Origin: Buchnera aphidicola (Aphis nerii)
GTDB lineage: Bacteria > Pseudomonadota > Gammaproteobacteria > Enterobacterales > Enterobacteriaceae
Length of the DNA: 64,000 nt
Direction: 5' to 3'
NCBI RefSeq assembly: GCF_005083105.1
Contig: NZ_CP034885.1
Coordinates: 124,001 to 188,000, forward strand
Within the stretch, counting starts at the first letter, position 1, and each line of letters opens with the position of its first letter. Of this stretch, positions 53,919 through 62,820 are shown one piece after another. The translations under genes were made by a program, and so were the position numbers. A model generated the notes under the pieces. The model worked only from the letters and a program-made list of their open reading frames with translations, had not been told where the DNA came from and ran no database searches.

Positions 53919-55156
53919 ATGTATAAAAAAAATTTTTCTTTTTCTATGTGGATTGAATATTTAGAAAAATTAAAAAAAAAAAAAGAAATTTAATAGATGT
54001 TAAATATATTGCAAAAAAGTTAAATTTATTAAATTTGAATTCTTTTTTTTTTACTATAGGTGGCACAAATGGTAAAGGAACAACATGTGCTATGTTAGAA
54101 AATGTATTATTAAATTCAGGTTATCAAGTTGGTTTGTATACATCTCCACATCTTTTTCATTTTGTAGAAAGGGTTAGAATTAATGGTGCATATCTTCCGG
54201 AAATAGAATATGTTAATGCATTTCTTAAAATAGATTCAGTAAAATTAAATTATTCACTAAGTTATTTTGAATTTGTTACACTTGCAGCATTATTATTATT
54301 TAAACAATATTCACTAGATGTTATTATATTAGAAGTAGGTTTGGGTGGAAGATTAGATGCTACTAACATTATAGAATCAAATATATCTGTTATTACTAAT
54401 ATAGGAATTGATCATACTGCAATTTTAGGTGCGAATAGATTTAGCATAGCAAGTGAAAAAGCAGGAATTTTTAAAAAAAACAAAATTTCTATTATTGGTG
54501 AAAAAAATATTCCATATTCTCTATATGAAATAGCCAAAAAAACTCAAACAAAATTAAAAATAATTAATCAAGATTGGTATTGGGAAGAATATAACAATAC
54601 TTGGAATTTAATTCATTCAAAAATAGAATTATATAATTTACCAATACCTCAGATACCCCTAGCAAATACTGCGATTGCTTTATCAGCGTTATTTTATTCA
54701 AATCTTAAAATTAATAAAGAAATATTAATAGATTCTATATCTGAAGTAAAATTACAAGGTAGATTTCAAGTTATTTCTTATGCACCTTATATTATTCTTG
54801 ATGTAGCTCATAATGCTCATGCTGCTTCATATCTTTCGAAGAAAATTAATCAAATAGGCATAGAAGGAAATATATATGCAATATTTGGTGCATTTAAAGA
54901 TAAAGATATTTTATCAATTATTTATCCATTAAAAAATCAAGTACATGCTTGGTATACTTCTACTTTACCAATAGATAGAAGTGCTAGTGTTAAGCAATTG
55001 AAAAATATTTTACCCGTTGAGAATACATTTTTTTTTAGTAGTATTTATAATGCTTGGAATAGTTTAAAAAAAATAATAACTAGGAAAGATATGGTATTAG
55101 TTTTTGGTTCTTTTGTTACTGTTTCAGAATTTATTTCTATAAAAAATAAAAAATAG
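53919..55156 (+). pseudogene. folC: Dihydrofolate synthase / folylpolyglutamate synthase, frameshifted at an A13 run
   Basis: Adds glutamate to dihydropteroate and to folates. The ATG at 53919 gives MYKKNFSFSMWIEYLEKL, then 13 A's (53972-53984) lead to a stop at 53991. With 14 (or 11) A's the frame continues RNLIDVKYIAKKLNLL and through to 55156, giving 412 residues with 14 (E. coli 422). Downstream all Mur-ligase features are kept: GGTNGKGTTCAMLE (P-loop), YTSPHLFHFVERVRING, LEVGLGGRLDATNI, IGIDHTAILG, KAGIF and LDVAHNAHAASYL. The first ATG-less stretch before the P-loop cannot serve as a full protein. Probably functional through transcriptional slippage, or a sequencing undercall. Confidence 0.93.
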
Positions 55157-55181
55157 AATAATATTATTTTTTGGAAAAAAT

Positions 55182-55627
55182 ATGATTTTAATAGATTTTA
55201 TTATTCTTACTATTATTTTATATTCTGTTTTTTTGGGGGTTTTAAAAGGTTTTTTAAAAGAATTAACATCTACTTTATTTTGGTTTTTTTTTATTTACTT
55301 TTTTATTAATTATACATATTTTAGTTCTTTTTATTCGAATACTTTTTTAAAAAAAAATAGTTATCTGGTCATTTCAATTATTATTATTTTTTTTTTATTA
55401 TAAGAATGGCAGTTAATTGTATTTTAAAAAAAATAATTAAAAAATTTAAATTATTATATGTAAATGTTATTTTTGGAGGTTTATTTGGTTTATTTCGCGG
55501 AATAATATTAGTATATTTTTTACTTCTTTCAATTAGTAAATGTAGTAAAACTATTTATTTAAGTTTATTAAATAAATCTTATTTAATTAATTTATTTGTT
55601 TCAATCACTTTAAATCATAAATTTTAG
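55182..55627 (+). pseudogene. cvpA: CvpA family membrane protein, frameshifted at a T10 run
   Basis: Inner-membrane protein of the CvpA family; its E. coli homologue is named for colicin V production, and its core role is poorly understood. The first part (55182 to the stop at 55401-55403) reads MILIDFIILTIILYSVFLGV with two helices. Ten T's at 55387-55396 break the frame; with 11 it continues IIRMAVNCILKKIIKKF, then FGGLFGLFRGIILVYFLL, matching the E. coli CvpA segment FGALRGVLIVAAILFFL. The repaired protein would be 148 residues (E. coli 162). The gene follows folC by 25 bases, as in the folC-cvpA neighbourhood of E. coli. Confidence 0.82.
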
Positions 55628-55652
55628 TTTTTATTTCAAATTTTTTAAAGTA

Positions 55653-55688
55653 CTAAGCACATTATTTTAATAGATATAGTGTGCTTAG
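55653..55688. terminator. Hairpin between convergent cvpA and prs
   Basis: CTAAGCACA (55653-55661) pairs with TGTGCTTAG (55680-55688), and the stem can extend inward through one G-T pair and three A-T pairs. It lies 25 bases after cvpA and 10 bases after the prs stop on the other strand, so it can serve both. T runs are weak. Confidence 0.6.
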
Positions 55689-55698
55689 AATTAATTTA

Positions 55699-56646
55699 TT
55701 AATGTTCAAACATTGCAGAAATTGATTCTTCATTACTGATACGTCTTATGGCTTCAGCTAACATACCAGCTAAAGTAAGAGTGCGTACATTTGGTAAAGA
55801 TTTAATTTTTTCTTGTAAAGGTATAGTATCACAAACAACAACTTCATCAATAACAGAGTGTTTTAAATTTTCTGATGCTTTTCCTGAAAAAATAGGATGT
55901 GTAGCATATGCAAAGACTCTTTTTGCTCCTCTTTCTTTGAGAGCTTCTGCAGCTTTACAAAGTGTTCCTCCAGTATCAATCATATCATCAACTAAAATAC
56001 AATCTCGATTTGCAACATCACCAATAATGTTCATAACTTGAGAAATATTAGGACGCGGTCGTCTTTTGTCTATAATTGCCATGTCAGTATCATAGAGGAG
56101 TTTGGCAATTGCTCTTGCTCTTATTACACCACCAATATCAGGTGATACAACTATAGGATTTTTTAGTTCTCTTTGTAACATATCTTCTAAAAGAATTAAA
56201 CTACCAAATACATTATCTACAGGTACATCAAAAAAACCTTGAATTTGCTCAGCATGTAAATCTACTGTTAATACACGATCTACTCCAATACTAGATAAAA
56301 AATCAGCTACAACTTTAGCTGTAATTGGAACACGTGCAGATCGTACACGTCGATCTTGACGTGAATATCCAAAATATGGAATTACTGCAGTAATTCTACC
56401 AGCTGAAGCTCTTCTTAAAGCATCTACCATTACAACAAGTTCCATAATATTATCATTTGTTGGAGAGCAAGTTGATTGGATTATAAAAACATCACTTCCT
56501 CTAACGTTTTCATTAATTTGAACGCTAATTTCACCATCGCTAAATCGACCAACAGATGCATTCCCTAAGTTTATATAAAGTCGATGAGCAATAAACTTTG
56601 CTAGTTTTGGAATAGAATTTCCAGCAAATAATTTCATATCTGGCAT
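55699..56646 (-). CDS. prs: Ribose-phosphate pyrophosphokinase
   Basis: Makes PRPP from ribose 5-phosphate and ATP for purine, pyrimidine, histidine, tryptophan and NAD synthesis. From the ATG at 56646 it is 315 residues starting [11 protein letters not shown], equal in length to E. coli Prs; a TTG two codons upstream (56652) is not needed. [40 protein letters not shown], the PRPP loop [14 protein letters not shown] and the terminal [13 protein letters not shown] are nearly invariant. Strong conservation compared with neighbours indicates strong selection. Upstream gene on this strand is ispE, 41 bases away. Confidence 0.98.
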   Translation of the reverse strand: MPDMKLFAGNSIPKLAKFIAHRLYINLGNASVGRFSDGEISVQINENVRGSDVFIIQSTCSPTNDNIMELVVMVDALRRASAGRITAVIPYFGYSRQDRRVRSARVPITAKVVADFLSSIGVDRVLTVDLHAEQIQGFFDVPVDNVFGSLILLEDMLQRELKNPIVVSPDIGGVIRARAIAKLLYDTDMAIIDKRRPRPNISQVMNIIGDVANRDCILVDDMIDTGGTLCKAAEALKERGAKRVFAYATHPIFSGKASENLKHSVIDEVVVCDTIPLQEKIKSLPNVRTLTLAGMLAEAIRRISNEESISAMFEH

Positions 56647-56687
56647 AAACAACCTTGTTTTTTATTTTTTATTTAAATATTGAATTT

Positions 56688-57566
56688 TTAATTGAAAATA
56701 TGTGTTTTTTTTTCATAAAAAATATGATGTAATGGAGATATATCAACACTTTTAGCAATAAATCCTTCTATGTTTTTAGGGAGTAAAGAAAATATTTTTT
56801 CAGCGGTTATTTTATCATTAAATTCTGCAAAAACACAGGATCCTGTTCCAGTTATTCGAGTTGGCGCATAAAGAGATAATATAGAAATTAATTTTTTTAT
56901 TTTCCTAAATTTTTTGGTTACTATATTCTCAAAATCATTACTAAATGGAGATGATAATAGTAATTGTATTGGTTTTTTTTGAGTTTTATTTTTTAAAAGA
57001 AAACTTGAAAATATATTTTTTGTTAAAATATGAATTTTAGGATAAATAACTAAATACCATTTTTCTTTTCTTTTAATAGGATGTATTATTTCTCCTATTC
57101 CTTCAATAACAGATGTTTTACCCATAACAAATGCTGGAATATCCGATCCTATTTTAAGACTAAACTCAGCTAATTCTGTTAATGTAAATTTTATTTTCCA
57201 TAATTGATTTAATACAATTAGTACTGTTGCAGCATTAGATGATCCACCTCCTAATCCGCTTCCTATAGGTATTTTTTTATTTAAAAATATTTTCGCTCCA
57301 AGATTAGTGCAATTAGTTTTTTTATAATATAATGCTTTTGATTTTAACAATTGAGCTGCATTAATAATAGTATTTTCTCTATTTAAAAATAGTTTTTTTT
57401 CAGAAAATAGTTCAATATTTCCTGTTTTATTTGGAATAATTTTTAATGTATCACCATAATTAAGAAATTGAAATAAGCTTTGTATACTATGATATCCGTC
57501 TGAACGAATACCTGTAACGTATAAAAATAAATTAATTTTTGCAGGAGAAGGCCATGTATGTATCAT
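56688..57566 (-). CDS. ispE: 4-diphosphocytidyl-2-C-methyl-D-erythritol kinase
   Basis: GHMP kinase of the methylerythritol pathway, with IspH in this window giving a second enzyme of the same route. It has 292 residues (E. coli 283). SPAKINLFLYVTGIRSDGYHSI carries the catalytic lysine, KKIPIGSGLGGGSSNAATVL is the ATP loop and ITGTGSCVFAEF the third GHMP motif. In E. coli lolB lies upstream of ispE and hemA-prfA diverge from it; here a 191-base spacer without a gene separates ispE from prfA. Confidence 0.95.
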   Translation of the reverse strand: MIHTWPSPAKINLFLYVTGIRSDGYHSIQSLFQFLNYGDTLKIIPNKTGNIELFSEKKLFLNRENTIINAAQLLKSKALYYKKTNCTNLGAKIFLNKKIPIGSGLGGGSSNAATVLIVLNQLWKIKFTLTELAEFSLKIGSDIPAFVMGKTSVIEGIGEIIHPIKRKEKWYLVIYPKIHILTKNIFSSFLLKNKTQKKPIQLLLSSPFSNDFENIVTKKFRKIKKLISILSLYAPTRITGTGSCVFAEFNDKITAEKIFSLLPKNIEGFIAKSVDISPLHHIFYEKKTHIFN

Positions 57567-57757
57567 TTATGTTTATTTTTAAAAAATTCTTTTTATGTTA
57601 ATATTTATGAAAATTATACTAAAAATCATTAAAAATGATATAATCATTTGGATCAGAAGAATTTAATTTTTTATTTATTTATTATATTTTTATTTTTATT
57701 GATTTTTGCAGTAATATTATTTTATTTATTTTTTGTATTTTAAAAGGATAATATTAT

Positions 57758-58843
57758 ATGAATTCTTCTATTATTAACAAATTAAAATCTTTAAAATATC
57801 GTTATCAAGAAATTGAATTATTGCTTACTCAAAAAGATATTATATCAAATCAAGATAAATTAAAAACTTTATCTAAAGAATATTTAAAACTTTCTGAAGT
57901 TGTTAAATATTTTGTGGAATGGGAAAAAAAAGATTATGATATAAAAAACATTAGAATGTTATTTGATGATCAAGAAATGTATGATTTAGCAAAAGAAGAA
58001 TATTATATACTTAAACAAGAAAAAAAAAAATTAGAAAAAAAAATTAAAATATTATTATTACCTGAAGATCCTAATGATCAACATGATTGTTTTATTGAAA
58101 TTAGGGCTGGTACAGGTGGAGATGAATCGTCTATTTTTGCAGGTCAATTATTTAGAATGTATATAAGATATGCTGAAAGTTATATGTGGAAAACAGAAAT
58201 TATGAGTTCTAGTGAAAATGAAAAAGGAGGATTTAAAGAAATAATACTTAAAATTACAGGAAAAGGTGCTGCTGGTCGTTTAAAGTTTGAATCGGGAGGA
58301 CATCGTGTTCAAAGAGTTCCAGAAACTGAATCGCAAGGCAGAATTCATACTTCTACTTGTACTATTGCTGTAATGCCTGTTCGTCCTAAAACAGAAAAGG
58401 AAGAAATTAATTTGTCTGATTTGAAAATTGACACTTTTCGGTCCTCTGGTGCTGGTGGACAGCATGTAAATACAACTGATTCAGCAATTAGAATTACTCA
58501 TTTACCTACTGGTAATGTAGTAGAATGTCAAGATGAAAGATCACAACATAAAAATAAAGCTAAAGCTTTATCTATTTTATCTGCTCGTTTATATACTCAA
58601 AAATTAGCACAAAATAAAAAAGAAAATTCTTCTATGAGACGTACTTTATTAGGTAGTGGCGAAAGATCCGATAGAAATAGAACATATAACTTTCCTCAAA
58701 ATAGAATTACAGATCATAGAATTAATTTAACTATATATAAATTAGACGAAGTATTAGAAGGAAAATTAGATTTTCTTATAAAACCAATTATTCAAGAATA
58801 TCAAGCAGATATGCTTTCTTCTTTATCTAAGTTAAGAAGATGA
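57758..58843 (+). CDS. prfA: Peptide chain release factor 1
   Basis: Recognises UAA and UAG and triggers peptide release. It has 361 residues (E. coli 360). An N-terminal coiled-coil domain (1-100) precedes [18 protein letters not shown], the PxT-type codon-recognition region [12 protein letters not shown] with the [10 protein letters not shown] flank, and the GGQ motif in [20 protein letters not shown]. An A11 run at 58020-58030 stays in frame. Ahead of it E. coli has hemA, which is absent here. Its stop overlaps the prmC start (ATGA). Confidence 0.97.
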   Translation: MNSSIINKLKSLKYRYQEIELLLTQKDIISNQDKLKTLSKEYLKLSEVVKYFVEWEKKDYDIKNIRMLFDDQEMYDLAKEEYYILKQEKKKLEKKIKILLLPEDPNDQHDCFIEIRAGTGGDESSIFAGQLFRMYIRYAESYMWKTEIMSSSENEKGGFKEIILKITGKGAAGRLKFESGGHRVQRVPETESQGRIHTSTCTIAVMPVRPKTEKEEINLSDLKIDTFRSSGAGGQHVNTTDSAIRITHLPTGNVVECQDERSQHKNKAKALSILSARLYTQKLAQNKKENSSMRRTLLGSGERSDRNRTYNFPQNRITDHRINLTIYKLDEVLEGKLDFLIKPIIQEYQADMLSSLSKLRR

Positions 58844-59667
58844 AAATACACCAATGGTTAAAACACACAATTAAAATATTCTCTCATCTTCAATATCCTA
58901 AACACGAAGCTGAAATATTATTAGGTCATGTTTTAAAACGTTCACGTTCTTGGATTGTAGCTTTTGATCAAACAGAATTAAGTGAATTAAATCAAATGCA
59001 ATTAAAAAATTTTGTTGATCGAAGATCTATAGGAGAACCTATGGCGTATATATTAGGAAAAAAAGAATTTTGGTCTTTATCATTACGTGTATCCCCAGAT
59101 ACATTAATTCCTAGACCTGATACAGAAATTTTAGTTGAAACAGTATTAACTAAAATTGAAAAAAATCATAGATATATTCTTGATTTAGGAACTGGTTGCG
59201 GTACCATTGCATTAGCACTTGCAAGTATTTGTTCAGATTTTCATATTACTGCTGTTGACAATTCAAATAAAGCTATTAAAATAGCTAAAATAAATGCGTT
59301 GGAATTGAGTTTAAATAATATTGTTTTTTTTTACAGCGACTGGTTTTCAAAAATAAATAAAAAATTTCATATCATTGTAAGTAATCCTCCATATGTTAGT
59401 TTAAAAGAAATGAAAATATTAAAAAAAAATTTTATTTTTGAACCGATTCAAGCATTATTATCAAAAAAAAATGGACTACAAGATATCGAGTTAATTATAA
59501 AAAAATCAAAAAAATATTTATTTAATGAAGGATGGCTTATCATTGAACATGGATGGAAACAAAAATGTAAAGTTCAATTTTTATTTAAAAAATATAATTT
59601 TTTTAATATAAAATCTTATAAAGATTATGGAGGTAATGATCGTGTCACTATTGGTCAAAAAAAATAA
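58840..59667 (+). CDS. prmC: Release factor glutamine methyltransferase
   Basis: Methylates the glutamine of the GGQ motif in RF1 and RF2, acting on the product of the overlapping upstream gene. It has 275 residues (E. coli 277). The N-terminal helical domain has [10 protein letters not shown] and [15 protein letters not shown], and the methyltransferase core has [33 protein letters not shown] and the catalytic NPPY in [10 protein letters not shown]. The terminal [12 protein letters not shown] is typical. Confidence 0.97.
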   Translation: MKIHQWLKHTIKIFSHLQYPKHEAEILLGHVLKRSRSWIVAFDQTELSELNQMQLKNFVDRRSIGEPMAYILGKKEFWSLSLRVSPDTLIPRPDTEILVETVLTKIEKNHRYILDLGTGCGTIALALASICSDFHITAVDNSNKAIKIAKINALELSLNNIVFFYSDWFSKINKKFHIIVSNPPYVSLKEMKILKKNFIFEPIQALLSKKNGLQDIELIIKKSKKYLFNEGWLIIEHGWKQKCKVQFLFKKYNFFNIKSYKDYGGNDRVTIGQKK

Positions 59668-59792
59668 TAATGTGTTTAATTTTATTTTAAAAATATAAAA
59701 ATTTTAAATTACAAAAAAATAGTTTAAAATATTTCAAAATCATAAAAATAAATTTTAAATTTATTTATCATCTAAAATATTAATACAATAAC

Positions 59793-60602
59793 ATGAAATC
59801 TTTTTCAAAAAATAATTTATCTAAATTATCACTTTTTGATTCTATTATATCTATTTCTCAATTTATTCGAGAAGATTTTCCTATAGATTTTGTAGTCTTA
59901 GAGATGTGTAATAAAATTAAAGAAGCAAAATTTTATATTTCAACTGAAATTGAACCAAATCAAAAATTAAAAAAGTTATTAAATTTATTTTATAAAAATT
60001 GGAATTTTGGTGGAGCTAGCGGTATTTATAAGCTTTCAGATGTATTATGGATTGACAACGTTTTAAAAACCAAGCAAGGTACTGCAGTTTCTTTAGGCAT
60101 TCTTTTATTACATATTGCAAAAGAATTAAAATTACCGTTAGATCCTGTGGCATTTCCGACTCAATTAATATTAAGAGCAGATTGGCCAGATAAAAAAAAG
60201 TGGTTAATTAATCCGTTTAATGGTGACATATTAGATCAACATACATTAGAAGTTTGGTTAAAAGGAAATATCAGTCCAACAGCTGAATTATATGAAAATG
60301 ATTTATACCAAGCTGAATCTATTACTGTTGTTCGAAAAATGTTAAATACTTTAAAATCAGCATTAATGGAAGAAAAAAATATGGAGTTGGCACTAAATGT
60401 TAGTAATGTTCTTTTACAAATTGATCCTAATGATCCATATGAAATTCGTGATAGAGGTCTGATTTACGCTCACTTAGATTGCAATCATGTCGCTTTAACA
60501 GATTTACTTTACTTTATTGAAAACTGTCCAGAAGATCCTATCAGTGAAATCATTAAAGTACAAATTCACTCTATTGAACAAAAAAAAATGATATTACATT
60601 AA
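59793..60602 (+). CDS. sirB1: SirB1 family protein (YchA)
   Basis: A 269-residue protein with an N-terminal transglutaminase-like domain (FGGASGIYKLSDVLWIDNVLKTKQGTAVSLGILLLHIAKELKLPLDPVAFPTQLILR, seen in parts at about 70-130) and a C-terminal TPR-like region (about 185-265: MELALNVSNVLLQIDPNDPYEIRDRGLIYAHL). The exact function in E. coli is not established. It follows prfA-prmC as in E. coli, where sirB2 intervenes and kdsA follows; both of those are absent here. Confidence 0.9.
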   Translation: MKSFSKNNLSKLSLFDSIISISQFIREDFPIDFVVLEMCNKIKEAKFYISTEIEPNQKLKKLLNLFYKNWNFGGASGIYKLSDVLWIDNVLKTKQGTAVSLGILLLHIAKELKLPLDPVAFPTQLILRADWPDKKKWLINPFNGDILDQHTLEVWLKGNISPTAELYENDLYQAESITVVRKMLNTLKSALMEEKNMELALNVSNVLLQIDPNDPYEIRDRGLIYAHLDCNHVALTDLLYFIENCPEDPISEIIKVQIHSIEQKKMILH

Positions 60603-60611
60603 ATAAAAATA

Positions 60612-61418
60612 TTATCCAATATTAATTGGATATCTTTTATGTTGTGTGTTTAAATAGAGTTTTTCAATTATTTTTTTATCTAATATATTTATTTGTTTAC
60701 CCTCTAAATAAGAATCAATGGTGCTATATTTAACACCCAAAACAAGTTCATCTGGTTTTTGCGGATTATTGTCCTCAAGATCAGCTGTTGGTGTTTTTAA
60801 ATATAAATTTTTTGGACATTTTAGTTCTTTTAATATTAATCGACCTTGTCGTTTATTTAATTGAGATATAAGATTAATATCTATTCCATGATCCCCATGT
60901 TTAGTGAAAAAACCTGTCATAATCTCTGCTGCATTGCTAGTTCCTACAACTATTCCATTTTTCATTGCAGCAACACTATATTGTATTTTCATTCTTTCCC
61001 TTGCTTTTTCATTTCCTTTAACGTGGTCTGAAATTTTAATTCCAGCTATATTTAATGATAACTCACTGCTTAAAACAGAATTTTTAATGTTTATTGTAAT
61101 AATTTCATCTGGATTAATAAATTTAATTGCTGTTTTACAATCTTCTTCATCTTTTTGAATACCATATGGCAATCTTAATGCAATAAATTTATATGATTTA
61201 TTTTTTTGTTCTTTACGTAATTGTTCGATTGTTATTTGACATAACTTTCCTGTTAATGTAGAATCCTGACCTCCACTAATAGCAACAATTAAAGATTGTA
61301 AATGAATATTTTGAAGTAAGTATTCTTTTAAGTGTATAATTCGATTTGTAATTTCTATTCTTGGGTTGATTTTTGGTTTTACATTAAGTAATTTAATAAT
61401 TTTCTTTTGTAATATCAT
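60612..61418 (-). CDS. nadE: NH3-dependent NAD synthetase
   Basis: Amidates deamido-NAD to NAD. It has 268 residues (E. coli 275) and is the short, ammonia-dependent form without a glutaminase domain. Motifs: the PP-loop [64 protein letters not shown] and [17 protein letters not shown]. Flanked by convergent sirB1 and divergent ackA. Confidence 0.96.
   Translation of the reverse strand: MILQKKIIKLLNVKPKINPRIEITNRIIHLKEYLLQNIHLQSLIVAISGGQDSTLTGKLCQITIEQLRKEQKNKSYKFIALRLPYGIQKDEEDCKTAIKFINPDEIITINIKNSVLSSELSLNIAGIKISDHVKGNEKARERMKIQYSVAAMKNGIVVGTSNAAEIMTGFFTKHGDHGIDINLISQLNKRQGRLILKELKCPKNLYLKTPTADLEDNNPQKPDELVLGVKYSTIDSYLEGKQINILDKKIIEKLYLNTQHKRYPINIG
60613..60638. terminator. Short hairpin at the sirB1-nadE convergence
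   Basis: TATCCAAT (60613-60620) pairs with ATTGGATA (60625-60632) over a four-base loop, followed by TCTTTT. It overlaps the last codons of nadE on the other strand, so it may terminate sirB1 transcripts. The stem is short. Confidence 0.4.
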
Positions 61419-61574
61419 ATTATATTTAATTCTAAATATAGATGTTATAAAAATATTTATTTTTTATGTTATATTTTTTATTAAGATTTATTATTATATA
61501 TTAATATAATAATTTTTTAAATATATATTAAAAACAATTCTTTTTAGTTTTTAATCAGACATTGGTAAATAATA

Positions 61575-62780
61575 TTGAATCATTTAATTTTTGTATTAAA
61601 TTGTGGAAGCTCTTCTATAAAATTTTCTATATTAGACCCTACAACTAAAAAGAAACATCTATCTGGTTTAGTAGAATGTTTATTTTTAAAGAAAACATAT
61701 ATTACATGGGAATATTTAAAAATAAAATATAAAAAATATATAGGTTCTTATATATCTCATAAAGATGCTTTAGATTTTATTTTTAACGAAGTTTTATTAA
61801 AACAACAAGATATATATAATAACATTATTGGAATAGGACATAGAGTTGTTCATGGTGGTAAAAAAATAAACAAATCGATTCTAATAGATAGTATGGTTAT
61901 TAGTTTTATTAAACAAGCTATCCCATTTGCTCCAATGCATAATCCTGCAAATTTAATAGGAATTGAAATAGCTATTCAAAAATTTCCTAAATTATCAAAA
62001 AAAAATGTAGCAGTATTTGATACTGCTTTTTATCAAAAAATGCCTAAAACTGCATTTTTATATGCAATTCCTTATTATTTCTATAAAAAACATCATATTA
62101 GACGTTATGGTGCTCATGGTATTAGTCATAATTATGTAGCACATGAAGCCGCTACTATTTTAAAAAAAGATTTTGATTTATTAAATATTATTACATGTCA
62201 TTTAGGAAATGGATCTTCTATTTCTGCAATTAAAAATGGAATTTGTGTAGATACTTCTATGGGTTTAACACCGTTAGAAGGTTTAGTTATGGGTACGAGA
62301 AGTGGTGATATAGATCCTTCAGTTGTTTTTTTTATGAATAAACAATTAGGAATAGATGTTGATAAAATTCATGAAATATTAACAAAAGAATCTGGTCTGT
62401 TAGGATTAAGTGGATTGAGTAGTGATTTTCGTTACCTTGAAAAAAATTATCTATCTAATAAAAAAGTAAAATTGTCTGTAGATATATTTTGTTATCGATT
62501 ATCTAAATATATTGCTTCTTATATGTGTTTAATGGATAAAAAGTTAGATGCATTAGTATTTACTGGTGGTATTGGTGAAAACGTTTCATTAATTAGACAA
62601 ATTACTTTATCAAAATTATATCTAATGGGATTTAAAATTGATATAGAACAAAACTGTTTAATTAAGAGTGGAAAAACTGGGTTTATTAGTATAAATGATT
62701 CTTTTCCAGTTTTAGTTATTCCAACCAATGAAGAGTTGCTAATAGCAAAAGAAACAATGAAAATAGTTAGTTTAATATAA
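61575..62780 (+). CDS. ackA: Acetate kinase (TTG start)
   Basis: Interconverts acetate plus ATP and acetyl phosphate; with Pta it links acetate and acetyl-CoA. It has 401 residues (E. coli 400). Blocks: VLNCGSSSIKFSI, GHRVVHGGKKI, APMHNPANLIGI, VAVFDTAFYQKMP, RRYGAHGISHNYV, THLGNGSS-like CHLGNGSSISAI and VFTGGIGENVSLIR. The start is TTG at 61575: a stop lies three codons upstream and no ATG lies near, so non-ATG initiation is needed unless the sequence is wrong. No strong ribosome site is seen. pta starts 40 bases after the stop. Confidence 0.96.
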   Translation: MNHLIFVLNCGSSSIKFSILDPTTKKKHLSGLVECLFLKKTYITWEYLKIKYKKYIGSYISHKDALDFIFNEVLLKQQDIYNNIIGIGHRVVHGGKKINKSILIDSMVISFIKQAIPFAPMHNPANLIGIEIAIQKFPKLSKKNVAVFDTAFYQKMPKTAFLYAIPYYFYKKHHIRRYGAHGISHNYVAHEAATILKKDFDLLNIITCHLGNGSSISAIKNGICVDTSMGLTPLEGLVMGTRSGDIDPSVVFFMNKQLGIDVDKIHEILTKESGLLGLSGLSSDFRYLEKNYLSNKKVKLSVDIFCYRLSKYIASYMCLMDKKLDALVFTGGIGENVSLIRQITLSKLYLMGFKIDIEQNCLIKSGKTGFISINDSFPVLVIPTNEELLIAKETMKIVSLI

Positions 62781-62820
62781 TTAATTTATGAATTTTTACA
62801 TTTAAAATAATAAGAATATT

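Noticed and set aside
57567..57757. Remnant of hemA or lolB between ispE and prfA
   Set aside because: I could not align any translated frame of this spacer with HemA or LolB; it is AT-rich with no recognisable residue pattern.
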